A stretch of DNA of 64,000 bases from Lelliottia nimipressuralis (GCF_004115925.1 NZ_SDDX01000019.1:62001-126000); one strand, 5' to 3'. Shown: positions 1 through 9,623, counted from the stretch's first letter. Notes: a model not told the origin generated them from the sequence alone. Made by a program: numbers and translations.

Positions 1-1
1 T

Positions 2-847
2 TATCCGGCGATCAAAAGCGGTTACGAACTTTTTCTGATCGCCACCGACGATATTCCGTCGAAAGTGGTCTTTGCCGGCTACCGTTTTCTCTTTGCAGGC
101 CTACTACTGCTGATGTTTGCCCTCGCGCAACGCAAACCCATCGCCCGACTTACGCCACGGCAGTTTGGGCAGCTTACGCTGCTGGGCCTGACACAAACGT
201 CAATCCAGTACGTTTTCTTCTATGTGGGCCTTGCGTACACGACCGGCGTGAAAGGGTCGATCATGAATGCGACCGGAACCTTCTTCAGCGTACTGCTCGC
301 GCACTTTATTTATCAAAACGACAAGCTCAGCTATAACAAAACCATTGGCTGTATTCTGGGCTTTGCGGGCGTGATGCTGGTGAATTTCAACAGCGGATTA
401 CTGGATTTTCACTTTGTCTGGAACGGCGATGGTTTTGTGGTGCTGGCGGCGTTCATCCTCTCGGCAGCCACGCTGTACGGGAAACGTATTTCGCAAACCG
501 TAGATCCCACGGTAATGACCGGGTGGCAGCTGGCCATTGGCGGGCTGGTGCTGGTGGTAGGGGGCTACTCGACGGGTGGGCGGCTGGAAGTGCACAGCAC
601 GGCTGCGGTGGCCGTTCTCGGCTATTTAACGCTGCTCTCGTCCGTGGCCTTTGCACTGTGGAGTATGCTGCTCAAAGTAAATCGGGTCAGCATGATAGCC
701 CCCTTCAACTTTGTCATTCCCGTTGCCGGTACCGTGCTGTCCGCCATTTTCCTCGGGGAAAACATTCTGGATATCAAATACGCTATCGCGCTGGTACTGG
801 TCTGTTCGGGGATCTGGTGGGTGAATAAGGCGAAAAAAACCGCCTGA
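2..847 (+). CDS. DMT/EamA-family permease, 5'-truncated by window edge
   Basis: The reading frame is open from base 2, so the gene starts before the window; 281 residues are visible. The protein is a string of hydrophobic helices with an internal two-fold repeat, typical of drug/metabolite transporter (EamA) permeases of about 300 residues with ten membrane segments. A GTG at 65 inside the frame is not taken as the start, because frame-consistent coding continues upstream without a break. It converges with ytfB 34 bases downstream. The substrate cannot be told from sequence; family members export amino acids, purines or drugs. It is distinct from the second DMT permease, ytfF, at 6825-7793. 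Confidence 0.85.
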   Translation, partial: YPAIKSGYELFLIATDDIPSKVVFAGYRFLFAGLLLLMFALAQRKPIARLTPRQFGQLTLLGLTQTSIQYVFFYVGLAYTTGVKGSIMNATGTFFSVLLAHFIYQNDKLSYNKTIGCILGFAGVMLVNFNSGLLDFHFVWNGDGFVVLAAFILSAATLYGKRISQTVDPTVMTGWQLAIGGLVLVVGGYSTGGRLEVHSTAAVAVLGYLTLLSSVAFALWSMLLKVNRVSMIAPFNFVIPVAGTVLSAIFLGENILDIKYAIALVLVCSGIWWVNKAKKTA

Positions 848-854
848 TGTGAAC

Positions 855-878
855 GCCCGGCCAGTGTGACCGGGCTTT
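855..878 (+). terminator. Hairpin between convergent permease and ytfB
   Basis: GCCCGG at 855-860 pairs with CCGGGC at 870-875, followed by only three T. It fills the 34-base gap between the convergent genes and could serve either; the weak T tract makes it a modest call. Confidence 0.45.
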
Positions 879-881
879 CGG

Positions 882-1526
882 CTACTTCACGCGGATAAAG
901 CTGCCGTTTGGCTCACGCATAAACAGCACCTGCTGGCCGCTGCCGGTATCAATCGTCAGCCCTGTCACCACGCCGCTGGCGTTCTGGCGAATCTGTACCA
1001 TCTGGCCATTCTGCAAATTACTCAGGGGTTTTCCTTCGCCTTCTACCTGCGCCATGGCGTACACATCGGTTGGTGGCAGATTATGGTCGCGGAAGAGCTG
1101 CGCCATGGTTTTACCCGGCTCGACGCGATAGGAGCGCCACTGCTGTTCAATACCGGTGGGCTGCTGCGCTTGCGACTGAACAGGCGCTGCGGCTTGTTCC
1201 TGCGGCTGCTCTTCCTGAATCGGTTCCGGGGAGACCGGCGCCACCTGGCCTGGATCGTTTGACGGCGTGACCAGCTGCGTTTGCATCGGCTGTTGATCGG
1301 GCTGTGGCCGCGACTGCGACTGAATATCTAACTGCGCATTACGCGTGACAGGCTGCGCATCGCTGCTGTCATCGCCAGAAGGAAGCAGGAACCCAATCAC
1401 CACCACCAGGGCGGCAATAATGATGCCTCTGCGATGGAAGGGCGGCAGCGGATCCATGATGCGAAAGTTGTCCGGCGCATGCCAGATTTTCGCCAGGGTA
1501 GGTTTCAGTTCAAATCGCCCGGGCAT
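882..1526 (-). CDS. ytfB: YtfB, OapA-family cell-division-associated membrane protein
   Basis: 214 residues. The N-terminus MPGRFELKPTLAKIW matches E. coli YtfB, so ATG at 1526 is chosen over two in-frame upstream codons; an AGGAGG ribosome site lies just before it. Order: cytoplasmic tail (1-31), one membrane helix (about 32-50, RRGIIIAALVVVIGFLLP), a Gln/Pro-rich linker (about 55-125), and a C-terminal OapA/LysM-like domain (WRSYRVEPGKTMAQLFRD to the end). E. coli YtfB is a single-pass protein that binds glycans, and overproduction causes filamentation. Possible role at the septum; the exact function is not settled. Divergent from fklB. Confidence 0.93.
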   Translation of the reverse strand: MPGRFELKPTLAKIWHAPDNFRIMDPLPPFHRRGIIIAALVVVIGFLLPSGDDSSDAQPVTRNAQLDIQSQSRPQPDQQPMQTQLVTPSNDPGQVAPVSPEPIQEEQPQEQAAAPVQSQAQQPTGIEQQWRSYRVEPGKTMAQLFRDHNLPPTDVYAMAQVEGEGKPLSNLQNGQMVQIRQNASGVVTGLTIDTGSGQQVLFMREPNGSFIRVK

Positions 1527-1759
1527 GGCTCTCCTCCTGCTCCGCATCATTATAATCCTGTCCTGAGAAGTATAGTCTGCTAACTGCCTGAATGGCGTAG
1601 TAAACCCGACTCGTGTGACTCACGTTTAGGAAAACACCTGGTCACCTCTATTGTTTCTGTTTCGGCGCAGTTTGTCATCTTAACTTAAGACAAAGTTTTA
1701 CCCATAAGGGCGTGGCTGATATGCTGCCCGCTACTTTAAATGTGATGGAAGGAAAACCC

Positions 1760-2380
1760 ATGACCACCCCGACTTTTGACACTATCGAAGCGCAGGCAAG
1801 CTACGGTATCGGTTTGCAGGTAGGACAGCAACTGAGCGAATCCGGCCTGGAAGGACTGTTACCTGAAGCACTGGTGGCGGGTATCGCTGACGCGCTGGAA
1901 GGCAAACACCCGGCTGTACCGGTAGACGTTGTACATCGCGCACTGCGTGAAGTTCACGAACGTGCGGATGCCGTTCGTCGCGAGCGTTTTGAAGAGATGG
2001 CCGCCGAAGGCGTGAAATACCTGGAAGAGAACCGTGAGAAAGAGGGCGTGAACAGCACCGAATCCGGCCTGCAGTTCCGCGTCATCACTCAGGGCGAAGG
2101 CGCAATCCCGGCACGTACTGATCATGTACGCGTGCACTACACCGGTAAACTGATCGACGGTACGGTGTTCGACAGCTCTGTCGCCCGTGGCGAACCGGCT
2201 GAATTCCCGGTCAACGGCGTGATCCCAGGCTGGATCGAAGCGCTGACGCTGATGCCTGTAGGTTCCAAATGGGAACTGACTATCCCACAGAACCTGGCTT
2301 ACGGCGAGCGTGGCGCTGGCGCGTCCATCCCGCCATTCAGCACCCTGGTGTTTGAAGTCGAGCTGCTGGAAATTCTGTAA
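1760..2380 (+). CDS. fklB: FKBP-type peptidyl-prolyl isomerase FKBP22
   Basis: 206 residues, the same length as E. coli FklB. ATG at 1760 is preceded by GGAAGGAAA; the in-frame ATG 48 bases upstream has no good ribosome site. Residues 1-90 form the helical dimerisation domain ([16 protein letters not shown]...), and residues about 115-206 the FKBP fold ([46 protein letters not shown]). It catalyses cis/trans proline isomerisation in the cytoplasm. Monocistronic; divergent from ytfB. Confidence 0.96.
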   Translation: MTTPTFDTIEAQASYGIGLQVGQQLSESGLEGLLPEALVAGIADALEGKHPAVPVDVVHRALREVHERADAVRRERFEEMAAEGVKYLEENREKEGVNSTESGLQFRVITQGEGAIPARTDHVRVHYTGKLIDGTVFDSSVARGEPAEFPVNGVIPGWIEALTLMPVGSKWELTIPQNLAYGERGAGASIPPFSTLVFEVELLEIL

Positions 2381-2654
2381 TCGGCACACACATTTCCTCT
2401 CCCCCTGCGGGAGGGGAAATAGTGAGAAAACCTATAGTTAAGCCGATATCAATATTTTATCTTGCAAAGCTACGAGTTGCGTGTATTTTTGTGAGCTGTT
2501 TCGCGTTGTATGAGTGATATGACACTCACTTTAAACATATTATTAACATAATATCTATTTCATAGTATTCATCCCGCCGATTCTTACCTACTATCGATGA
2601 GTCCTTTTTAAGGGACCGTCACATCATGACGTAACTAAAGGCCAGAAGAGCCTT

Positions 2655-2664
2655 AACAACACAG
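2655..2664 (+). promoter_or_regulatory. CA-rich cycA leader, candidate GcvB sRNA target
   Basis: AACAACACAG lies 25 bases before the cycA start. The G/U-rich R1 segment of GcvB pairs with CACAAC-type motifs, and cycA is a known GcvB target in E. coli and Salmonella. The pairing itself is inferred. The rest of the 308-base gap (2381-2688) is AT-rich leader/promoter sequence; after the fklB stop it holds a short CCCC/GGGG hairpin (about 2402-2417). Confidence 0.45.
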
Positions 2665-2688
2665 ACAGGCATAACAGGAAAAAAACAC

Positions 2689-4098
2689 ATGGTAGATCAG
2701 GTAAAAGTCGTTGCCGACGAAGAGGCTTCGTCTGAACAGTCGCTACGGCGCAATCTCACAAACCGTCATATTCAGCTTATCGCCATCGGTGGTGCCATCG
2801 GCACAGGGCTGTTCATGGGGTCGGGCAAAACCATCAGTCTTGCCGGGCCGTCGATCATCTTCGTCTATATGATCATCGGTTTTATGCTGTTCTTCGTGAT
2901 GCGTGCAATGGGTGAATTGCTGCTCTCGAATCTCGAATACAAATCTTTTAGCGACTTCGCTTCTGACCTGCTCGGCCCCTGGGCGGGATACTTTACCGGC
3001 TGGACGTACTGGTTCTGCTGGGTGGTCACCGGCATGGCTGACGTTGTCGCCATCACCGCCTACGCGCAGTTCTGGTTCCCCGGTCTTTCCGACTGGGTGG
3101 CGTCCCTTGCGGTGATCGTCCTGCTGCTGAGCCTTAACCTCGCCACCGTAAAAATGTTTGGTGAGATGGAGTTCTGGTTTGCGATGATCAAAATCGTCGC
3201 CATCGTCGGGCTGATTGTCGTGGGGCTGGTGATGGTGCTGACGCACTTCCAGTCACCGACTGGTGTACAGGCTTCCTTTACACACCTGTGGAATGACGGC
3301 GGCTGGTTCCCGAAAGGGCTGAGCGGCTTCTTTGCTGGCTTCCAGATTGCGGTGTTCGCCTTCGTGGGTATTGAGCTGGTGGGCACCACCGCTGCGGAAA
3401 CCAAAGATCCGGAGAAATCCCTGCCGCGCGCAATCAACTCCATCCCGATTCGTATCATCATGTTCTACGTCTTCGCACTGATCGTCATTATGTCCGTGAC
3501 GCCGTGGAGCTCCGTCGTTCCAACTAAAAGCCCGTTCGTAGAACTGTTCGTACTGGTTGGTCTGCCTGCTGCGGCAAGCCTGATTAACTTCGTGGTGCTG
3601 ACGTCGGCGGCCTCTTCTGCCAACAGCGGCGTGTTCTCGACCAGCCGTATGCTGTTCGGTCTGGCGCAGGAAGGCGTGGCACCCAGCGCTTTCGCGAAGC
3701 TCTCCAAACGTGCCGTACCGGCGAAAGGGCTGACCTTCTCCTGCATCTGCCTGCTGGGCGGTGTGGTGATGCTGTACGTCAACCCGAGCGTGATTGGTGC
3801 GTTCACCATGATCACCACGGTCTCCGCGATCCTGTTCATGTTTGTCTGGACCATCATCCTCTGCTCGTACCTGGTGTACCGCAAACAGCGTCCGCAGCTG
3901 CATGAGAAATCCATCTACAAGATGCCGCTCGGCAAGCTGATGTGCTGGGTCTGTATGGCGTTCTTCGTGTTTGTGCTGGTTCTGTTGACGCTGGAAGATG
4001 ACACCCGTCAGGCGCTGATCGTAACGCCGCTGTGGTTCATTGCGCTGGGGTTAGGCTGGCTGTTTATCGGTAAGAAACGTATGGCAGGTATGCGCTAA
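2689..4098 (+). CDS. cycA: D-serine/D-alanine/glycine:H+ symporter CycA
   Basis: 469 residues, collinear with E. coli CycA. It belongs to the amino acid-polyamine-organocation family with 12 membrane helices; the unwound TM1 signature IAIGGAIGTGLFMGSG lies near residues 30-45 and the conserved GIELVGTTAAETKDPEKSLPRA type motif near 225-245. It imports glycine, D-alanine, D-serine and the antibiotic D-cycloserine across the inner membrane. It stands alone, with its own long leader and a strong terminator after the stop. Confidence 0.97.
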   Translation: MVDQVKVVADEEASSEQSLRRNLTNRHIQLIAIGGAIGTGLFMGSGKTISLAGPSIIFVYMIIGFMLFFVMRAMGELLLSNLEYKSFSDFASDLLGPWAGYFTGWTYWFCWVVTGMADVVAITAYAQFWFPGLSDWVASLAVIVLLLSLNLATVKMFGEMEFWFAMIKIVAIVGLIVVGLVMVLTHFQSPTGVQASFTHLWNDGGWFPKGLSGFFAGFQIAVFAFVGIELVGTTAAETKDPEKSLPRAINSIPIRIIMFYVFALIVIMSVTPWSSVVPTKSPFVELFVLVGLPAAASLINFVVLTSAASSANSGVFSTSRMLFGLAQEGVAPSAFAKLSKRAVPAKGLTFSCICLLGGVVMLYVNPSVIGAFTMITTVSAILFMFVWTIILCSYLVYRKQRPQLHEKSIYKMPLGKLMCWVCMAFFVFVLVLLTLEDDTRQALIVTPLWFIALGLGWLFIGKKRMAGMR

Positions 4099-4149
4099 GT
4101 CTGTTGCCGGGGGCGCTTCGTCTCTCCGGCACACTAAAGCACAAAACAG

Positions 4150-4186
4150 AGGCCCGGTAAGCGCTCACGCGACCGGGCCTTTTTTT
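4150..4186 (+). terminator. Rho-independent terminator of cycA
   Basis: AGGCCCGGT (4150-4158) pairs perfectly with ACCGGGCCT (4172-4180), followed by a run of T. The T run overlaps the ytfE stop codon on the other strand, so the two transcripts end against each other. Confidence 0.9.
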
Positions 4187-4847
4187 ATTCCCCGGCTAAG
4201 GCACGTGGGAACAGGACGTTATTTTCCAGACTGATGTGTTCCATCAGATCATCGATCATCTCGTTAATGCCGTTGTACATCGCTTTCCAGGTTGTGCAGG
4301 CGTCTGGCGGCGGCGTCACGTTATTGGTGGTGTGTTTGATCACTTCCAGCAGTTCGCCCGCGTCGTCGTGCTCGCTCTCCATGACGCTGATCGGTCCCAT
4401 CGCCTGCGTACCCATGCCCTGTTTGATCATCGGGAAGAGGATCTGCTCCTCTTTCATCATGTGGCTGGATAACTCTTCGTGCAGCATGGTCAGGTATTTC
4501 GCCAGGCCGCGCGGTACGGAGGCTTTATCGGCATGCACGCGCTCAACTTTGGTTGCCTGCAGAATCAGTTCCGGGAGCTGTTCGCGGTGACGGTCGTGGT
4601 AACGCACGATGATGTGGTCGATGATTTCCGCCAGCGCCACGCTGCGCCAGTCTTTCTCGATGGGCTGTTCGGCCAGCTGCGCCAGTTCAGCTTCAATCGC
4701 GTCAACATCCAGCGCCTTACGCAATGCCGCACGCGCCAGCGTTTGCTTCCCGCCGCAGCAGTAGTCCATATCGTATTTACGAAACAGCGCAGATGCGCGC
4801 GGGATGGAGAGCGCCAGCTCGCCTAAAGGTTGGTCGCGGAAGGCCAT
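4185..4847 (-). CDS. ytfE: Di-iron protein YtfE (RIC), repair of iron-sulfur clusters
   Basis: 220 residues, nearly identical in layout to E. coli YtfE. It has an N-terminal ScdA-type domain with the vicinal cysteines MDYCCGG (about 27-33) and a C-terminal hemerythrin-like four-helix bundle whose ligands sit in [37 protein letters not shown] and HISLENN. It is a cytoplasmic non-haem di-iron protein that restores nitric-oxide-damaged Fe-S clusters. A full NsrR operator lies 27 bases upstream of the start, so NO induction by derepression is expected. Confidence 0.97.
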   Translation of the reverse strand: MAFRDQPLGELALSIPRASALFRKYDMDYCCGGKQTLARAALRKALDVDAIEAELAQLAEQPIEKDWRSVALAEIIDHIIVRYHDRHREQLPELILQATKVERVHADKASVPRGLAKYLTMLHEELSSHMMKEEQILFPMIKQGMGTQAMGPISVMESEHDDAGELLEVIKHTTNNVTPPPDACTTWKAMYNGINEMIDDLMEHISLENNVLFPRALAGE

Positions 4848-4873
4848 CGTCGTTACCTCATCATTAAGAATAT

Positions 4874-4896
4874 AAGATGCATTTTAAATGCATCTT
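4874..4896 (-). promoter_or_regulatory. NsrR operator upstream of ytfE
   Basis: AAGATGCATTT, one T, then AAATGCATCTT: an uninterrupted 11-1-11 inverted repeat. This is the NsrR consensus at full length, placed in the ytfE promoter region. Confidence 0.92.
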
Positions 4897-5026
4897 TATG
4901 GTGAAGCTATAACCCTTTGGGGGCAGCGGCGAAAATGAGAGATCCGTCACATTTATTTTGATGTATTAACCTGCTGAATGGATTTGAAAAATTCCGCGAA
5001 TGGGCTTCTCATGCCGGAGAAGGCGT

Positions 5027-5053
5027 TAAACAACCCCGCGCCCCTGCCGATAG
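5027..5053 (+). promoter_or_regulatory. Sigma-28 (FliA) promoter for the chemoreceptor
   Basis: TAAACAAC, 11-base spacer, GCCGATAG, against the FliA consensus TAAAGTTT-N11-GCCGATAA. It ends 42 bases before the ATG at 5096, placing the receptor in the class 3 flagellar regulon. Confidence 0.8.
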
Positions 5054-5095
5054 ATACAGGTCAGATAAAATCCTGCAGATAACTAAAGGCATCGC

Positions 5096-6745
5096 ATGTT
5101 TAAACGTATAAAAGTCATCACCCTCTTAATCTCGGTGTTGCTCGGGCTGGGCGCCGTTCAGCTGATCTCCGCCGGGGTATTCATCAATGCTCTGAATAAT
5201 GACAAAGACAATTTCACCGTCTCTCAGCTCTCCAGCCAGAACGTCGCGGAATTTACTGACGCCTGGATCAGCCTCAACCAGGCGCGCGTCACCCTCAACC
5301 GTGGAATGCTCCGCTTGCAGAGCAGCGTGGCGAGCCAGATTAACGGCGGGCAGCTGAACGAGCTGGTCGCTACCGCGAAAAACCTGCTGACGGAAGCGCA
5401 GGGTCATTACGATAAATATTACGCCCTGCCGGAAACGCCGGGGATGGACGAAAACCTCTCCAAACAGCTGGAAGAGCAGTACCGCGTCTACTCCGCCACT
5501 CTGACGCAAATGAACACCTTACTGGCACAGGGCAACCTGGAAGATATGTTCAAGCAAAACGCCGAGCAAAAGCAGACCGCGATGCAAAAGGTGTATCGCG
5601 AGTGGCGTGAAGCGCAGGCGAAGCTGACCAGTAAAGGCATTCAGGACAATGAAAGCGACTACACCCGCATCCTGTGGATCCTCTCCGCCATTATGGTGGT
5701 GGTCGCCGCCGTTATTATTACCAGCTGGATTGCGATGCGCCGCGTGCTGTTGCTCCCGCTGCATGATGTGATCAGCCATATCCGCGCGATTGCGGCAGGC
5801 GATCTGACGCAGCCGATCGACGCCCAGGGCAAGAACGAAATGGCGGTACTGGCGCGTAACGTGCAGGAGATGCAAACCGCACTGGCGAACACCGTCGGCG
5901 TGGTGCGCGAAGGGGCTGACACAATCTATACGGGCGCCGGTGAAATTTCCGCCGGCAGCAACGATCTCTCCTCCCGCACCGAGCAGCAGGCCGCGTCGCT
6001 GGAAGAGACCGCCGCGAGCATGGAACAGCTGACCGCCACCGTGAAGCAAAACGCCGATAACGCCCGTCAGGCGTCCCGACTGGCGCTAGATGCATCAACC
6101 ACCGCCAAAAAAGGCGGCAGCGTGGTGGAAGGCGTAGTGCGCACGATGGATGAGATTGCCACCAGTTCCAGCAAAATTGCCCAGATCACTAACGTGATCG
6201 ACGGCATTGCCTTCCAGACCAACATCCTGGCTCTCAACGCGGCGGTAGAAGCGGCGCGCGCAGGTGAGCAGGGCCGTGGTTTTGCGGTCGTGGCAGGGGA
6301 AGTTCGTACCCTGGCCCAGCGTAGCGCTCAGGCCGCGAAAGAGATCAAAGCATTGATCGATGATTCAGGCGATCGCGTCAACGCCGGTTCTGCACTGGTG
6401 AATCAGGCCGGGGAGACCATGTCTGAGATCGTGAATGCCGTCACCCGCGTGACCGATATCATGGGCGAAATCGCCTCGGCGTCCGACGAGCAGAGCCGTG
6501 GTATCGATCAGGTCGGGCAGGCAGTCGCTGAAATGGATCGCGTGACTCAGCAGAACGCCTCGCTGGTGGAAGAGTCAGCGGCAGCCGCGGCGGCGCTGGA
6601 AGATCAGGCTGCGCGCCTGAACGAAGCGGTCGCGGTGTTTAAAATCACTCGCGGTCAGGCGGTAAAAGCGGCACCGGTGAAAACCTACGTCGCAAAAGCT
6701 AAACCCGCAGCAGCGATGGTTGACGGGAACTGGGAAACCTTCTGA
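5096..6745 (+). CDS. Methyl-accepting chemotaxis protein with NWETF tail
   Basis: 549 residues. TM1 about 8-30, periplasmic four-helix-bundle ligand domain about 31-188, TM2 about 190-212, HAMP about 213-265, then the long cytoplasmic signalling coiled coil. The hairpin tip is recognisable ([38 protein letters not shown]), flanked by methylation helices. It ends in NWETF, the pentapeptide that docks CheR and CheB on high-abundance receptors such as Tsr and Tar. Size and layout are Tsr/Tar-like, but the periplasmic domain is too variable to name a ligand. Monocistronic, with a sigma-28 promoter upstream. Confidence 0.9.
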   Translation: MFKRIKVITLLISVLLGLGAVQLISAGVFINALNNDKDNFTVSQLSSQNVAEFTDAWISLNQARVTLNRGMLRLQSSVASQINGGQLNELVATAKNLLTEAQGHYDKYYALPETPGMDENLSKQLEEQYRVYSATLTQMNTLLAQGNLEDMFKQNAEQKQTAMQKVYREWREAQAKLTSKGIQDNESDYTRILWILSAIMVVVAAVIITSWIAMRRVLLLPLHDVISHIRAIAAGDLTQPIDAQGKNEMAVLARNVQEMQTALANTVGVVREGADTIYTGAGEISAGSNDLSSRTEQQAASLEETAASMEQLTATVKQNADNARQASRLALDASTTAKKGGSVVEGVVRTMDEIATSSSKIAQITNVIDGIAFQTNILALNAAVEAARAGEQGRGFAVVAGEVRTLAQRSAQAAKEIKALIDDSGDRVNAGSALVNQAGETMSEIVNAVTRVTDIMGEIASASDEQSRGIDQVGQAVAEMDRVTQQNASLVEESAAAAAALEDQAARLNEAVAVFKITRGQAVKAAPVKTYVAKAKPAAAMVDGNWETF

Positions 6746-6750
6746 CAGAG

Positions 6751-6777
6751 GCCGGAGGGCGTTTGCGCCCATCCGGC
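6751..6777 (+). terminator. Hairpin after chemoreceptor gene (REP-like)
   Basis: GCCGGAGGGCG (6751-6761) folds onto CGCCCATCCGGC (6766-6777) with one bulged base. The ends resemble a half REP (PU) unit; there is no T tract, so this is a 3'-end stabiliser or REP-type terminator rather than a textbook intrinsic one. Confidence 0.5.
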
Positions 6778-6791
6778 TACTACAATCCGCT

Positions 6792-6817
6792 CCCGGAAAG
6801 CCCTGACGCTTTCCGGG
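6792..6817 (-). terminator. Hairpin after ytfF
   Basis: CCCGGAAAG (6792-6800) pairs perfectly with CTTTCCGGG (6809-6817), eight bases past the ytfF stop. It lacks a T run on either strand. Confidence 0.45.
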
Positions 6818-6824
6818 CGTGGTG

Positions 6825-7793
6825 TCAAACCTGCGACACCGTCACCACCGTCGGTTTTTCCGGCTTCGCTCTGACGGCAATCACTACCCCCACCACCAGC
6901 AGCAAAATCCCGCACCCCGTTAACAGCGGCGGCACGCTCTGGCGCATCAGGAAGGTATAAAGCAGCCCGGCCAGGGTTTCAAAGACAATCAACGGCCCAA
7001 GAATCACCGTCGGCAATTTCTGGCTGGCGATATTCCAGCACAAAGCACCCACCCACGAGCACAGCACCGCAATCGCCACCATCAGGCCGACAAACACCCA
7101 CGGACGCGGCCCGAACGGCAGGGCAAACTCCGGCTGTTGCAGCCCCAGCCACCAGCAAGATGCCACGTAGCCGAGCAGCGATACCGGCAGCGTCACCAGC
7201 GCCTGGGCGGTGGCCCACATCATCGGATGCTTATCCGGGTTTTCCCGCAGCCAGCGGGCGTTACGCAGGGCATACCACGCCCAGCAGACCACGGAGATCG
7301 ACGCCAGCAAAATCCCCGACCCGTAACGCCAGCCGTCAAACTCATCGACACGCGCATGACGCAGCTCGGCGATGTTGACGAACGCCAGACCGATGGCGAT
7401 ACACACCAGCGCAGGCAGCATTTTCGACCACGCCAGTTTACCGTCGCGATGGCTATAGAGCAGGTTGGCGAACACCGGAATCACCACCGGCAGGGTGCCG
7501 ATAATCATGGTCGACACGGGCGCGCCGGTGCGCTGAATGGCGCTGGCCAGACAAACGTAATAGATCAGATTGCCCATCATGGTCAGGCCCAGAGCGGTGA
7601 CCCAGTCGCCGCGTGTCAGCTGACGCAGGCGAGCGCGCCCCATCCACGCCAGCGGCAGGGCGAAAAGCCCCAGAGCCAGATAGCGCCCCATCGACTGCAA
7701 CATTGCCGGGTATTCCGGCACAATGAGCGGGCCGACAAAAATTAATCCCCACATTAAACCCGCCAGCAGGGCATACAACACGCCGCTAATCAT
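6825..7793 (-). CDS. ytfF: DMT-family inner-membrane permease YtfF
   Basis: 322 residues with ten hydrophobic segments in two EamA repeats. MISGVLYALLAGLMWGLIFV at the N-terminus is the same as E. coli YtfF, so ATG at 7793 is preferred to an in-frame GTG four codons upstream. Transport substrate unknown. It follows the AraC-type regulator gene in the same direction after 75 bases, which may mean shared control; in E. coli ytfF lies near qorB without this regulator. Confidence 0.93.
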   Translation of the reverse strand: MISGVLYALLAGLMWGLIFVGPLIVPEYPAMLQSMGRYLALGLFALPLAWMGRARLRQLTRGDWVTALGLTMMGNLIYYVCLASAIQRTGAPVSTMIIGTLPVVIPVFANLLYSHRDGKLAWSKMLPALVCIAIGLAFVNIAELRHARVDEFDGWRYGSGILLASISVVCWAWYALRNARWLRENPDKHPMMWATAQALVTLPVSLLGYVASCWWLGLQQPEFALPFGPRPWVFVGLMVAIAVLCSWVGALCWNIASQKLPTVILGPLIVFETLAGLLYTFLMRQSVPPLLTGCGILLLVVGVVIAVRAKPEKPTVVTVSQV

Positions 7794-7868
7794 TTTGCCA
7801 TCCACGTCAGAGAAACCTGCGCACAGTGTAGAAAGAGGTCCGCCGGGAATATTGTATGAGATTGCGCA

Positions 7869-8693
7869 TTAGCGCCGTACGACCTGCTTCTGATAGCGAA
7901 CGGGGGTAATGCCGTAGCGATGGGTAAAGGCGCGGGTGAGATGAGACTGATCGGTCAGCCCGGTCGCGGCGGCGACTTCAGCGGCCGGCATGCCGAGGGT
8001 GAGAAACGCTTTGGCGCGCCACAGGCGGATCGCCATCAGCATCTGGTGCGGCGTCACGTGAAAGTGCGCTTTGAACTGGCGCTGGAAATGGTACGGACTC
8101 AGCGAGACCACGCGCGCCAGCTCATCCAGGGTCACCGGATGCATATAGTTGTCGTGCAGGTACTCGCGCGCGCGCTCGAAACGGTGCGCCCCTTCCTGAA
8201 TGACCGGAGCATGGCGCGCCAGCGGCTGAAATGTCTCGATCAGATCCAGCAGTAAGCCCTTCTGGGCCAGCGGATCGTCCGTGTGCCACAGTCCGTAAAT
8301 CAGCTGACAGATCTGCTGCGAACGCAGCGGGTCGTGGCGTGTGACGTCGCTAAACCACCAGTGGCGAATGCCGGTCACCTCTTCGAGCAGATCGGGATCG
8401 AGATAGACCATCCGGTAGCGCCAGCCGTCTTCAGTGGCGGCCTCGCCGGTGTGCAACTCGTCGGGATTCATGGTGACAACAGAGTGAACGGGCGCGACAT
8501 GCTGCGCGCCACGATAGCGAAAGCGCTCGGCTCCGGCTTCTATCGCGCCGATCCCGAAGGCTTCGTGGGTGTGAGGTTCAAAGGCGTAGCGTGAGATATG
8601 CGCATGATACAGTTCGACGCCCGGCACCTGCGCCAGATGGCGAAAGCGGGCGCTGTCTCTCTCATCGATGAACTGTTCGGGTACGCCTTGCAC
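7869..8693 (-). CDS. AraC-family transcriptional regulator
   Basis: 274 residues. N-terminal cupin/AraC-binding domain (about 20-150, including YAFEPHTHEAFGIGAIEAG) and a C-terminal pair of HTH motifs (about 170-270: LDELARVVSLSPYHFQRQFK and VAAATGLTDQSHLTRAFTHR). GTG at 8693 is the start because GGAGG sits six bases before it. It is flanked by qorB upstream and ytfF downstream, all on the minus strand. A strong inverted repeat in its leader may be its own operator or an RNA hairpin next to the ribosome site. Likely targets are itself and ytfF; the effector is unknown. Confidence 0.9.
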   Translation of the reverse strand: MQGVPEQFIDERDSARFRHLAQVPGVELYHAHISRYAFEPHTHEAFGIGAIEAGAERFRYRGAQHVAPVHSVVTMNPDELHTGEAATEDGWRYRMVYLDPDLLEEVTGIRHWWFSDVTRHDPLRSQQICQLIYGLWHTDDPLAQKGLLLDLIETFQPLARHAPVIQEGAHRFERAREYLHDNYMHPVTLDELARVVSLSPYHFQRQFKAHFHVTPHQMLMAIRLWRAKAFLTLGMPAAEVAAATGLTDQSHLTRAFTHRYGITPVRYQKQVVRR

Positions 8694-8706
8694 GGTGAGC
8701 CTCCAG

Positions 8707-8740
8707 GTGGGTCATCTTTTCATTATCAGAGATGACCCAC
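8707..8740 (-). repeat. 10-bp perfect inverted repeat before the AraC-type gene
   Basis: GTGGGTCATC (8707-8716) and GATGACCCAC (8731-8740) are exact complements separated by 14 bases. The repeat lies between the qorB stop and the regulator start, and its proximal arm ends three bases from the GGAGG ribosome site. Confidence 0.75.
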
Positions 8741-8774
8741 GGGGATGCCACTAAAATTAACCACCGCTTAACAA

Positions 8775-9623
8775 TTACAGAATGCCTTTGATGCTCTCAG
8801 CCAGCGGCGTAGTCGGGCGACCGATCAGTTTGCTCAAGGTACGGCTGTCGTCGAACAGACCACCCTTCGAGGCACCGACATCGGAATCTGCCAGCATATC
8901 CGCCAGCCCGGCCGGTAAGCCCACACTTTTCAACGCGGCGGCGAAATCGGCTTCGCTCATGTTCTGATAGGTCACCGGTTTTCCGCTCTGCTTGCTCAGT
9001 TCGGCAGCCAGTTCGCTCAGCGTCCACGCCGTGTCGCCAGCCAGTTCGTACACGTTGCCTGCGTGACCCTCTTCCGCGATCACTTTCGCCGCCGCAGCGG
9101 CATAATCTTCGCGTGTGGCTGCGGCGATTTTGCCGTCACCCGCCGCGCCGATAAACACGCCGTGCTCCAGGGCCGGTGGTGCGCTGGCGAGATAGTTTTC
9201 GGTGTACCAGCCGTTGCGCAGCAGGGCGTAAGGAATGCCGGACTCGGCCAGCGCCTTTTCGGTGGCGATGTGTTCATCGCGCAGGCCGAGTGGCGACTTA
9301 TCCGCATGGAGCAGACTGGTGTAGGCGATAAATTTCACGCCCGCCGCTTTTGCCGCGTTGATAACATTCTGATGCTGGGTCGCACGCTGGCCGACTTCGC
9401 TTGAGGAGATCAGCAGCAGTTTCTCCACGCCGCTCAGGGCGGTGGTGAACGCGGCCTGGTCGGTGTAATCCGCCTGGCGAACGGTAATGCCTTTCTGGCT
9501 CAGGGCGTCGGCTTTTGCCGGGTTACGTACAATTGCCACGATCTCGCTGGCAGGAACGGTTTTAAGCAGGTTGTTGATAACGTGTTGGCCAAGCTGGCCG
9601 GTTGCGCCGGTAATTGCGATCAT
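8775..9623 (-). CDS. qorB: NAD(P)H:quinone oxidoreductase QorB
   Basis: 282 residues of the NmrA-like atypical SDR family. The N-terminal nucleotide motif GATGQLGQHV (residues 5-14) and the NmrA-type core YTSLLHADKSPLGLRDEH, ALLRNGWYTENYL are clear. E. coli QorB (YtfG) reduces quinones with NADPH in the cytoplasm. In E. coli it is immediately divergent from ytfH; here the scs operon separates them, but the HxlR-type operator is retained 47 bases upstream of the qorB start. Quinone/electrophile induction through YtfH is the expected control. Confidence 0.95.
   Translation of the reverse strand: MIAITGATGQLGQHVINNLLKTVPASEIVAIVRNPAKADALSQKGITVRQADYTDQAAFTTALSGVEKLLLISSSEVGQRATQHQNVINAAKAAGVKFIAYTSLLHADKSPLGLRDEHIATEKALAESGIPYALLRNGWYTENYLASAPPALEHGVFIGAAGDGKIAAATREDYAAAAAKVIAEEGHAGNVYELAGDTAWTLSELAAELSKQSGKPVTYQNMSEADFAAALKSVGLPAGLADMLADSDVGASKGGLFDDSRTLSKLIGRPTTPLAESIKGIL

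Noticed and set aside
2743-3914. Several 130-216-codon frames antisense to cycA
   Set aside because: All lie fully inside the conserved transporter gene and show no coding character.
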